From Paenibacillus woosongensis (lineage in GTDB: Bacteria > Bacillota > Bacilli > Paenibacillales > Paenibacillaceae): a DNA stretch of 64,000 nucleotides. The stretch's first letter is position 1. Each line of letters begins with the position of its first letter. Of the stretch, positions 18,000 to 25,784 are shown in pieces. The stretch spans positions 2,480,001 through 2,544,000 of the forward strand of contig NZ_CP126084.1 of the NCBI RefSeq assembly GCF_030122845.1. The letters run 5' to 3'. The notes under the pieces are model-generated. The model saw only the letters and a program-made list of their open reading frames with translations, was not told the DNA's origin and made no database searches. The position numbers and the translations under genes were made by a program.

Positions 18000-18359
18000 A
18001 TGGCCTTTATGATTGCACAACGGGCATATATCAAGCTCTATTTGATTTCGATGGTAGAGCAGCGAAGGGGCTACGGTTACCAGATGCTTGAAGAGTTGAA
18101 GGAAGAGTTCAAGCCGTTTGGCTATGTTCCTCCGCAGAGCGAAATATACCGGGCCCTTCATGAGCTCGTGCAGGAAGGGGTACTGTATCGCTCGAAGCAT
18201 CTGAAAGGGAATGATCCCAGCGTGGATTTCCAAGAAATCGTACTCTATGATTTTACCGATGACGGACATGAGAAGGCCGAGCTGTACAAGAAGCAGGTTA
18301 AGGTCGATTTAGACCGCTGCATCGGTATGTTGAACAAGGCTGTTGCCGATAATTATTGA
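18000..18359 (+). CDS. rtp: Replication terminator protein (RTP) homologue
   Basis: Winged-helix protein of 119 residues; the start follows AGGAGGTGGAACG. It matches, as I recall it, the whole length of B. subtilis RTP (122 aa): QRAYIKLYLISMVEQ here against QRAFLKLYMITMTEQ, EIYRALHEL against EVYRSLHEL, and LYKKQVKVDLDRC against LYKKQLKVELDRC, with the same long C-terminal dimerisation helix. RTP dimers bind Ter sites and block replication forks in a polar way; RTP also represses its own gene. Automatic annotation may call this a PadR regulator. Whether Ter sites exist here is not resolved: twin palindromes precede the gene, but they do not resemble the B. subtilis Ter consensus. Confidence 0.8.
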   Translation: MAFMIAQRAYIKLYLISMVEQRRGYGYQMLEELKEEFKPFGYVPPQSEIYRALHELVQEGVLYRSKHLKGNDPSVDFQEIVLYDFTDDGHEKAELYKKQVKVDLDRCIGMLNKAVADNY

Positions 18360-18418
18360 GTTTTGTGCATAAATAGGACATATTTATTCTAGGACTAATC
18401 CGATTTGTATTGTATTAT

Positions 18419-18447
18419 TTGACAACATGAAGTAACATAAATTGTAT
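18419..18447 (+). promoter_or_regulatory. metE promoter candidate
   Basis: TTGACA (18419-18424), 17-nt spacer, TTGTAT (18442-18447); transcription would start just ahead of the cobalamin riboswitch. Confidence 0.45.
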
Positions 18448-18465
18448 ATTCATAACCGAATATTG

Positions 18466-18645
18466 TGGGAACAGGTGCTTCAATCACCGTCGATTGAAGC
18501 TTAAAAGGGAAGTCCGGTGCAATGCCGGCGCGGTCCCGCCACTGTAACAGAGGAGCTGGGAGCATGGGTGCCACTGATGATCCGTCATTGGGAAGGCAGC
18601 TGTCCAGTTATGATTCTGAAGCCAGGAGACCTGCCTGTTCTGTCA
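18466..18645 (+). ncRNA. Cobalamin riboswitch upstream of metE
   Basis: The conserved core elements appear in order: ACAGGTGC, the AAAAGGGAAGTCCGGTGCAA segment, GCCGGCGCGGTCCCGCCACTGTAAC, GGAAGGC, and the B12 box GCCAGGAGACCTGCCTG. This is the coenzyme B12-binding aptamer family. It is followed by an intrinsic terminator, so high B12 should shut off the B12-independent methionine synthase gene downstream. Confidence 0.93.
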
Positions 18646-18708
18646 GCACTGCTGTACCTACGGGAGATAGGGAGGTGTTAAAGATTTGAGCCATCGCGCA
18701 GTAGACGA

Positions 18709-18748
18709 GGGTCCTCTTTAGCCATTCCAGCTATAGGGGACCCTTTTT
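18709..18748 (+). terminator. Riboswitch expression-platform terminator
   Basis: Stem GGGTCCTCT / AGGGGACCC followed by five T, between the cobalamin aptamer and metE. It gives transcriptional control by the riboswitch. Confidence 0.88.
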
Positions 18749-18784
18749 GTTATTGGAAGAACTTACACTGGGGAGGAATTGTGA

Positions 18785-21091
18785 ATGAGTCATACGGTAA
18801 AAAGCGGAAATTTAGGTTATCCGAGAATCGGCGGACAACGGGAATGGAAAAAAGCGATTGAAGCCTATTGGACTGGCAAACTGGACGAGCAGCAGCTGCA
18901 CGGGCAATTAACGGAAATACGGCTTCATAATTTACGGCAGCAGCGGGATCAGGGGATCGAGATCATCCCTGTAGGCGATTTTACGTATTACGATCATGTC
19001 CTCGATATGGCCGTTATGTTCGGCCTTGTCCCGGAGCGGTTCTCCTATAGCGGCGGCGAGGTATCTCTGGACACGTATTATGCCATCGCCCGGGGAAATA
19101 AAGAAGCGCCGGCCAGTGAAATGACGAAATGGTTCAACACGAACTATCATTATATTGTTCCGGAGCTAGGCGGCAGAAAACCGCAGCTAACGGTAAACCG
19201 TCCGCTGGTTGCTTACCGCGAAGCCAAAGAGAAACTGGGGATCGATGGAAGACCTGTGCTGATCGGGCTTTACTCCTTCCTCAAGCTATCGAAAGGGTTT
19301 AACGAAGCGACGGAGTGGGATCATTGGGTCGAGCTGCTGCTGCCGCTATATGTTCAAGTACTTCAAGAGCTCGCCGCAGAAGGTGTAGCCTGGGTTCAAG
19401 TGGACGAGCCGTCTTTGGTGACCTCTGTGTCGGCCGAGGATATAACGCGGGTAAGAGCCATTTACGAAACAATTCAGCGCAAGGCTCCGCAAATTTCCAT
19501 TCTGCTGCAAACGTATTTCGAAGCGGTGGACCGTTATGAGGAGGTCGTGTCTTTGCCTGTTGCCGGCATCGGACTTGACTTCATTCATGGGCTGGACGGC
19601 AACCTGGCTGCCCTGCGTAAATTTGGATTCCCGGCGGGCAAGACGCTTGGAGCGGGCATGGTCGATGGACGCAATATTTGGCGCACGGACTTGTACCGCC
19701 AGAAGCAGCTGTTACTTGAAATCCTGGAAATGGCTGCGGATTCCGAGGTTATCGTGCAGCCGTCCTGCAGCCTCCTGCATGTGCCCGTGTCGGCTAAGCA
19801 GGAGCAGACGCTGGTGGCCGTGCTTCGCGACGCTTTGTCCTTTGCCGAAGAGAAGCTGGGTGAAGTCGTCGCATTGAGCGCTGCGGTGAGTACAGGCATT
19901 GACAGTGTGAAGGGGATATTCGAAAGCAATCGCATCGCCCTCGATAATCTGGCCAAGGATCCAGCTCGCAACCGGGCAAACGTAGCGGCCGCGGTAGAGA
20001 AAATCGCCTCTGAACCGGCTGCGAGGGGAAGCGAGTTCGCCATTCGCCGCAAAAAACAGAAAGAGAAATGGCATTTGCCGCTGCTTCCGACGACGACCAT
20101 CGGCAGTTTTCCGCAGACGGCAGAGGTTCGCTCCGCCCGTCAGAAATGGCGCAAAGGGGATTGGAGCCAGGAGCAATACGAATCCTTTATTAAGGAGCAT
20201 ATTCAACAGTGGATTTCCCTCCAGGAGGAAATTGGCATCGATGTGCTCGTACATGGCGAATTCGAACGTACGGATATGGTGGAATTCTTCGGCGAGAAGC
20301 TGCCGGGATTCGCCTTTACGAAGGGCGGCTGGGTTCAATCCTACGGGACGCGCTGCGTGAAGCCGCCGGTCATCTACGGGGATGTTGATTTCGACCAGCC
20401 AATGACCGTGAAGGAGACGGAATACGCGCAATCCCTGACGAACAAGCCGGTCAAGGGAATGCTGACCGGGCCGATTACGATTCTGAACTGGTCCTTCGTG
20501 CGCAGTGATTTATCGCGTGAGCAGGTCGCTTATCAAATCGCGCTGGCGTTGCGTAAAGAGGTAGAGGCGCTGGAACGAGCAGGCATCGAGATGATTCAGG
20601 TCGACGAGCCTGCGCTGCGTGAAGGGCTGCCGTTGAAACGCGAAGACTGGGCGGGGTATCTGGACTGGTCCGTCAAGGCGTTCCGCGTCACGACGTCGAC
20701 TGTGCGCGATACGACCCAAATCCATACCCATATGTGCTATTGCGAGTTCCACGACATTATCGATTCCATTCGTGCACTGGATGCGGATGTCATCTCTATT
20801 GAAACCTCGCGCAGCCATGGCGAGCTCGTTCATAGCTTCGAAGAGCATACGTACGATCTCGGCATCGGTTTAGGCGTATATGACATTCACAGTCCGCGAG
20901 TTCCGTCGGTTGAGGAGATGACCTCCATGATCGACCGCGCGCTGCAGGTGCTGGATCCCGAATTGTTCTGGATCAACCCGGACTGTGGCCTGAAGACGCG
21001 GGGAGTGGATGAGACCGTGAAATCATTGAAGAATATGGTGCTGGCCGCCAATCAATACCGCGCCAAGGAATCGCTGGTCGGCACCAAGTAA
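18785..21091 (+). CDS. metE: Cobalamin-independent methionine synthase MetE
   Basis: 5-methyltetrahydropteroyltriglutamate-homocysteine methyltransferase of 768 residues, the usual two-barrel MetE length. The N-terminal GYPRIGGQREWKKA is diagnostic. The C-terminal barrel contains the zinc-binding HTHMCYCEF and NPDCGLKTR, and the IQVDEPALREGLP strand. It makes the last step of methionine synthesis in the cytoplasm using a polyglutamylated folate donor. GGGGAGGAATTGTGA precedes the start. Control by the B12 riboswitch means the cell also has a B12-dependent enzyme (MetH) or takes up B12. Single gene, ended by a hairpin terminator. Confidence 0.96.
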   Translation: MSHTVKSGNLGYPRIGGQREWKKAIEAYWTGKLDEQQLHGQLTEIRLHNLRQQRDQGIEIIPVGDFTYYDHVLDMAVMFGLVPERFSYSGGEVSLDTYYAIARGNKEAPASEMTKWFNTNYHYIVPELGGRKPQLTVNRPLVAYREAKEKLGIDGRPVLIGLYSFLKLSKGFNEATEWDHWVELLLPLYVQVLQELAAEGVAWVQVDEPSLVTSVSAEDITRVRAIYETIQRKAPQISILLQTYFEAVDRYEEVVSLPVAGIGLDFIHGLDGNLAALRKFGFPAGKTLGAGMVDGRNIWRTDLYRQKQLLLEILEMAADSEVIVQPSCSLLHVPVSAKQEQTLVAVLRDALSFAEEKLGEVVALSAAVSTGIDSVKGIFESNRIALDNLAKDPARNRANVAAAVEKIASEPAARGSEFAIRRKKQKEKWHLPLLPTTTIGSFPQTAEVRSARQKWRKGDWSQEQYESFIKEHIQQWISLQEEIGIDVLVHGEFERTDMVEFFGEKLPGFAFTKGGWVQSYGTRCVKPPVIYGDVDFDQPMTVKETEYAQSLTNKPVKGMLTGPITILNWSFVRSDLSREQVAYQIALALRKEVEALERAGIEMIQVDEPALREGLPLKREDWAGYLDWSVKAFRVTTSTVRDTTQIHTHMCYCEFHDIIDSIRALDADVISIETSRSHGELVHSFEEHTYDLGIGLGVYDIHSPRVPSVEEMTSMIDRALQVLDPELFWINPDCGLKTRGVDETVKSLKNMVLAANQYRAKESLVGTK

Positions 21092-21124
21092 TCCGCTGAC
21101 TTTTATGTAAATATGGTAAATCAT

Positions 21125-21173
21125 AAGACTGCCCTGAATAGGTTATAAAAGTAACCTGAGGGGTAGTCTTTTT
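21125..21173 (+). terminator. metE terminator
   Basis: AAGACTGCCC ... GGGGTAGTCTTTTT with an inner AGGTTA/TAACCT stem; T-run on the plus strand. Confidence 0.85.
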
Positions 21174-21232
21174 GATTGCCTAAACATAGCAGTTACACTT
21201 ATACTCTCTCTATACGCAGGAGGAGATTACGA

Positions 21233-21946
21233 ATGTTACTGGAATGGGAAATTATTATGAAGCTGTTTATCGCGCTTCTGTTCGGTTTGTTTATCGGCAT
21301 CGACCGCCAGCTGAAGCAGAAGCCGCTGGGCATTAAGACGAGCATGGTCATTTGTATCGCGAGCTGTCTGGTGACCATCGTCTCCATACAATCGTTTCAC
21401 AAATTCGCCGGACCGGATCATCCGAATATGGACCCGATGCGCCTGGCAGCGCAAATTGTCAGCGGTATTGGTTTTCTTGGCGCCGGGGTTATTTTGCGGA
21501 GAAGCAATGAAGGCATTTCCGGACTTACGTCGGCAGCGATGATATGGGCGGCGTCGGGTATCGGGATCGCAATTGGCGCCGGATTTTATCTTGAAGCGGC
21601 GCTGGCGGTTGTCCTGCTCATTTTGGCGGTGAATTTCATTCCTTATATGATCAAATGGCTTGGACCCTATAAACTGAATCAACGCGATGTCTCCGTCAAA
21701 ATCGTGATGGAGGATCGAGGCAACGTTACGGATATGATCCGGATCATTGAACGGAAGGAAGAGAAGGGGCCAGCAGCGAAATGGAACCGTCATCGCATAC
21801 GCCGTTTAAAAATTAAAGATTTGGAGGAGGGCCGTCAGCGTATTGATATGGTCATCTCGGCCTCGGAGCGGGAATACACGACGGAAATATACCATTTTGT
21901 GCGCCAAATCGATCATGTCATCAGTGTTGAAGTAGAAAATTTGTAG
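21233..21946 (+). CDS. MgtC/SapB family membrane protein
   Basis: Membrane protein of 237 residues. Four to five helices occupy residues 1-140 and include the family signature GLFIGIDRQLKQKPLGIKTSM and SGIGFLGAGVILRR, with the conserved Arg/Asp region of MgtC. A soluble C-terminal domain (about 155-237) is ACT-like in MgtC relatives. GGAGGAGATTACG precedes the ATG at 21233. MgtC proteins affect ATP synthase and survival at low Mg2+ in Salmonella; the role in Bacillota is unclear. Confidence 0.85.
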   Translation: MLLEWEIIMKLFIALLFGLFIGIDRQLKQKPLGIKTSMVICIASCLVTIVSIQSFHKFAGPDHPNMDPMRLAAQIVSGIGFLGAGVILRRSNEGISGLTSAAMIWAASGIGIAIGAGFYLEAALAVVLLILAVNFIPYMIKWLGPYKLNQRDVSVKIVMEDRGNVTDMIRIIERKEEKGPAAKWNRHRIRRLKIKDLEEGRQRIDMVISASEREYTTEIYHFVRQIDHVISVEVENL

Positions 21947-22078
21947 TGCTTGTAACTTTCCAATGGATCCGCCCGTTTGTAAGATAATCAGAAAGTTATT
22001 CATAATTAGGCGGTTCGGTCATGGTATGATAGAACTAACTTGGTTTATTCGAACAATCACCAAAGGATGGATTATTGG

Positions 22079-22774
22079 ATGAGCAAACAAATTTTAATCG
22101 TAGACGATGATGAGAAGATTGCAAAGCTGATCGAGATATATTTGCTGAATGAAGGCTACTCCGTATTTAAGGCCGACAATGGACTGGATGCTCTTGACAT
22201 TGTGGAGCGTGACCCCATAGATCTGGTTATCCTGGATATTATGATGCCAGGCATGGACGGAATTACCGTGTGCATGAAAATCAGGGAGACGCGAACCACG
22301 CCGATATTGATGCTCAGCGCCAAGGACGGGGATATGGACAAAATAACAGGCCTTATGACCGGGGCTGACGATTATATGGTGAAGCCGTTTAATCCCCTAG
22401 AGCTGATTGCGCGGGTCAAATCGCTGCTGCGCCGCTCCTCTTACAGCATGCAGCCTGCGCAGCCTCCGCAGGATCATATCATCAATCTGGGCTCCCTGCA
22501 AATCGACAAGGAGACGCATACGGCGACGGTCGATGGCCGGGCAGTCAAGCTGACGCCAATTGAATTCAATATCCTGTTTCTGCTGGCCAGTCACCCCGGC
22601 CGGGTGTTCGGCTCGGAGGAGATATTCGAGCTGATTTGGAAGGACAAGTACTTTGAGAGCAACAACTCGGTAACCGTTCATATCAGCCGGCTGCGGGATA
22701 AGCTGGAGAAAGAAATGGACGGCGAAAAGCTGATTCGCACCGTATGGGGGGTTGGCTACAAAATTGAAAGCTAG
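22079..22774 (+). CDS. OmpR/PhoB-family response regulator (VanR-like)
   Basis: Response regulator of 231 residues: receiver with VDDDEK near residue 8, phosphoacceptor in LVILDIMMPG near 52, Lys in YMVKPFNPLEL, and a C-terminal winged helix with LTPIEFNILFLLASHPGRVFG. Start ATG at 22079 with GGATGG upstream. The kinase gene downstream starts inside its last codons, so the pair is co-translated. The domain style resembles VanR/VanS, but no van resistance genes are nearby; target genes are unknown. Confidence 0.88.
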   Translation: MSKQILIVDDDEKIAKLIEIYLLNEGYSVFKADNGLDALDIVERDPIDLVILDIMMPGMDGITVCMKIRETRTTPILMLSAKDGDMDKITGLMTGADDYMVKPFNPLELIARVKSLLRRSSYSMQPAQPPQDHIINLGSLQIDKETHTATVDGRAVKLTPIEFNILFLLASHPGRVFGSEEIFELIWKDKYFESNNSVTVHISRLRDKLEKEMDGEKLIRTVWGVGYKIES

Positions 22775-23861
22775 CCTCAGATTTCTAACGTGGCTGTTAT
22801 GGACTGTAGTCACTTCCATTGTTGCCCTGCTTATTTTGGTATTGGTAGCGAAGCTGTTCTACGCCTTATTCCCGTGGGTGACTATCGGTTATGTGCTTAG
22901 CTGGGTGAACCGGAATATCGGATATCCTGATGCCTATTACATTACGGGCGTCCCCATCCTCCTGCTGTTTGCACTCTATTTCTACCGGCGCAGCATTCGC
23001 CGTCATGAGGAGAAGTATTTGGCGCTTCTGATCGAAGAGGTGCATCGGATCGAGGAGGGAACCACGCACAGAATTCCAATTGAGAACGTCGGGAAATTGG
23101 GCCAGCTGGCGACGGACATCAACCGAATGGTCGATCGCTTGCGCACCTCTATGGAGGAGGAGAGACGGGCGGAGCAAACGAAAAATGAGCTCATTACGAA
23201 CGTTTCCCATGATCTGCGCACGCCGCTGACGTCAATTACCGGATATTTGGGATTGATAGAACAGGACCGGTACAAGGACGAGGTGGAGCTTCGCTATTAC
23301 GTCGGCATGGCCTATGAAGAATCTCTACGCCTCAAGCAGCTGCTTCAGGATTTATTTGAGTTTACAAGATTGCAGAACAAGGAAATGAAGATATATAAAA
23401 GCCGGATCAATCTGGTTGAAATGCTTCATCAAATCACGGCACACTTCGGCTGGCAGCTGCAGGAGAGCGATATGGAGTGCCGGCTCTGTTTCGCGGAGCA
23501 GCAGCTCTATGTCATTGCCGATGGGGACAAGCTGCGCAGGGTATACGAGAATTTGATTGTCAATGCTATCCGTTATGGCAGCGACGGGAAATATATTGAT
23601 ATTCGCGGCCGCGTGGAAGGAGATCAGGTCATAACCGAGGTTATCAACTACGGCGAGCCGATTCCAGAAGCGGATCTTCCACATTTGTTCGACCGGTTCT
23701 ACCGGGTCGAGAAATCGCGCGCTACGAATACAGGAGGCTCCGGCATCGGTCTGGCAATAGCGAAGCATATCGTCGATCTTCATCAAGGTGAAATCTTTGC
23801 GGACAGCGACGAAGACCGGACCGCATTTACCGTCAAGTTATCAAGGAAATCGAAGCCTTAG
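22764..23861 (+). CDS. Sensor histidine kinase (VanS-like)
   Basis: Sensor kinase of about 365 residues. Two N-terminal helices (residues about 8-35 and 55-75) flank a short extracytoplasmic loop, followed by HAMP, the H-box NVSHDLRTPLTSITGYL, N-box and G-box GGSGIGLAIAKHIVD. The start is ambiguous: TTG at 22764 fits the GGGGGG run upstream, and TTG at 22752 is also in frame; both overlap the response regulator. The short sensing loop suggests intramembrane sensing. Signal unknown. Confidence 0.86.
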   Translation: MKASLRFLTWLLWTVVTSIVALLILVLVAKLFYALFPWVTIGYVLSWVNRNIGYPDAYYITGVPILLLFALYFYRRSIRRHEEKYLALLIEEVHRIEEGTTHRIPIENVGKLGQLATDINRMVDRLRTSMEEERRAEQTKNELITNVSHDLRTPLTSITGYLGLIEQDRYKDEVELRYYVGMAYEESLRLKQLLQDLFEFTRLQNKEMKIYKSRINLVEMLHQITAHFGWQLQESDMECRLCFAEQQLYVIADGDKLRRVYENLIVNAIRYGSDGKYIDIRGRVEGDQVITEVINYGEPIPEADLPHLFDRFYRVEKSRATNTGGSGIGLAIAKHIVDLHQGEIFADSDEDRTAFTVKLSRKSKP

Positions 23862-23888
23862 CAATGTTGTTGAAGGAGCATAATTACG

Positions 23889-25022
23889 ATGAAGGTAATC
23901 TTGGTAGATGATGAAAGGCTGGCCTTGGATTATTTGGAGCGTCAGCTGATGAAGCTTGATGAAGTAGTGATTCTGGGGAAATATACCAATCCGTTCGTGG
24001 GCAAAGAGCAAATATTGCAGCAGGATGTAGACGTTATTTTCCTCGATATCAGCCTGCCTGAAATTAACGGGATCGAGCTGGCGGAGCAAATTTTGGAGAA
24101 GAAGCCGGACATGCATATCGTATTCGTGACGGCCTATAACGAACATGCGGTGAAAGCATTCGAGCTGAATGCCTTGGATTATATTGTCAAACCCATTATT
24201 GCCGAACGTTTAGCCATCACGATGGAACGCGTCAGGTCGCGGAGGGTTCTGGTCTCCAAACAGCAGGAGGTGCCGCGGAAGGAAGAGCATATTCGGCTGA
24301 ATGTTCTGAAGCAGGTTACGATTGAGACCTCCCCTGGGCAATTTTCCATCATGCAGTGGCGAACCTCCAAGGCGCAGGAGCTTTTTCTGTACCTGCTTCA
24401 GCATCGCGGGCAACTGGTGCGAAAGTCGGCCTTGATCGATTTACTCTGGCCCGAATACGAGATGGATAAAGTGTACTCCCAGCTATACACAGCGGTTTAT
24501 CATATTCGTAAAACACTGGAGCCGTTCGGGGAACGTTTTCAAATTGCCAACGCAACTGAAGGCTACATTCTGAAAATTCAAAATGTCGTTCTTGATGTGG
24601 AACAGTGGGAGTCAGAGCTTGCATCGCTCTATCCCCCGACCTTGGAACGTGTAGATCGATGCTCTGAAGCTATAAGGCAGTACACAGGACATTATTTGCA
24701 GGAACATGATTACTGGTGGGCGGAGAGCGAGCGCCAGCGGCTTAAGGAGCTTTGGCTTGAGGCCTCATATGCCGTCGCTGCTCTGTATGAGCGCGCGGGG
24801 CTTCTTGATCAAGCGATTAACAGCTATAGCGCTATTTGCAGGCAGCATGCTCTAGAGGAAGAAGCTTATTTTGCCCTGATGAAAATCCATCATTCCATGA
24901 ACCATCCCCATCTGGTTGAGCGGGAGTATGGAATGCTTACCCGGATCTACCAGGAAGAGCTGAATGAGGAGCCAAGCCCTCACATCATCAAATGGTTTAA
25001 GCAGAATATGATTGAGCAATAG
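23889..25022 (+). CDS. Response regulator with SARP-type HTH and BTAD domain
   Basis: 377 residues: receiver domain (VDDERLA, Asp in VIFLDISLPE near 54, Lys in YIVKPI), then a winged helix like SARP/OmpR regulators (LFLYLLQHRGQLVRKSALIDLLW, about 160-230), then a bacterial transcriptional activator domain of helical TPR type (about 240-377). AAGGAGCATAATTACG precedes the ATG. The divergent design (REC-HTH-BTAD) is paired in several Bacillota with large 7TMR-DISM hybrid kinases; such a kinase gene lies at 28317 with a broken adhesin and sortase between. I infer it once regulated that surface-protein locus. Confidence 0.85.
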   Translation: MKVILVDDERLALDYLERQLMKLDEVVILGKYTNPFVGKEQILQQDVDVIFLDISLPEINGIELAEQILEKKPDMHIVFVTAYNEHAVKAFELNALDYIVKPIIAERLAITMERVRSRRVLVSKQQEVPRKEEHIRLNVLKQVTIETSPGQFSIMQWRTSKAQELFLYLLQHRGQLVRKSALIDLLWPEYEMDKVYSQLYTAVYHIRKTLEPFGERFQIANATEGYILKIQNVVLDVEQWESELASLYPPTLERVDRCSEAIRQYTGHYLQEHDYWWAESERQRLKELWLEASYAVAALYERAGLLDQAINSYSAICRQHALEEEAYFALMKIHHSMNHPHLVEREYGMLTRIYQEELNEEPSPHIIKWFKQNMIEQ

Positions 25023-25032
25023 TCATTTCTAT

Positions 25033-25057
25033 AGTCGCCGGTGTGCGGCTTTTTTTG
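25033..25057 (+). terminator. Terminator after the SARP-type regulator
   Basis: AGTCGC-CGGTGT-GCGGCT followed by seven T. Short stem but a strong T-run. Confidence 0.65.
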
Positions 25058-25164
25058 TATGTGCGGAGTCTTTGTTCACTTGTTTAGAAATTGTATAGGC
25101 CAGTTTTCTATGATGGAGACAAGAATATTTGACATATACAAAAATATTGGGGGAAGAGCTGCAC

Positions 25165-25632
25165 ATGAAATTGATTCGTAACTTTAGACATCGTTCAACT
25201 ATCGTTTCCAAAGGCTTGGATCTCCTTGCTATGAAGGAAGTCGAAATTGCTAGGGATAAGCATGCCAACTACGGAAGAGGCTATTACATTAATTTTGAAG
25301 GGCAGATGCTTGGCATCGTCGCCACGCCGAAAGGTCCTTTATTCTTCTGCAACGAGGACACTTACCTGCTGAAGGATAATTTTAAAATTCAATTGCTGCA
25401 CCATGGCCAAGAGAATACATTCTTGTTCACCTGGAAAGGGGAAACCAAGCTGCGCATCGCATACTCCCGCAAGTTGTACCGAAAAGGAGACGAGTGGGTG
25501 GATGATATGGTGCAGGATTTCTTTACTTGGCTTGCCATGGCCGTCAAACGAAAGAAATTTTACAGTTTCTATACTTTAAAAGAAGATGAGCTTCAGGAAA
25601 ACGATGTAATTTTGCTGAAAATGGCTCAATAA
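25165..25632 (+). CDS. Hypothetical protein, 155 aa
   Basis: Not recognised. Start ATG at 25165 has GGGGGAAGAG upstream. The product is basic, without signal peptide or membrane segment, rich in beta-strand patterns (YYINFEGQMLGIVATPKGPLFFC, NTFLFTWKGETKLRIAYSRKLY) and ends in a helix-strand unit. It may be a small sensor-like or tubby-like fold, but this is a guess. It lies between the SARP-type regulator and the broken LPXTG adhesin gene. Confidence 0.5.
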   Translation: MKLIRNFRHRSTIVSKGLDLLAMKEVEIARDKHANYGRGYYINFEGQMLGIVATPKGPLFFCNEDTYLLKDNFKIQLLHHGQENTFLFTWKGETKLRIAYSRKLYRKGDEWVDDMVQDFFTWLAMAVKRKKFYSFYTLKEDELQENDVILLKMAQ

Positions 25633-25784
25633 CAAGCTCTTCGACCGCATCCATCCTGTTTGTTGAGAATTGTCTAGTCTGATTTTGCAATATAGGCTTG
25701 CCACTGAAGAAACCGATGAAGGGAGGATAATTCAGTAGATCCTTGACAAGGAAGACAAGTTCTAAATTGGAGACGGGTTAAAGT

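Noticed and set aside
18686-18721. Eleven-codon TTG frame with AGGGAGGTG upstream, ending within the riboswitch terminator
   Set aside because: Tempting as a second control layer, but short TTG frames occur often by chance and the riboswitch already explains regulation.
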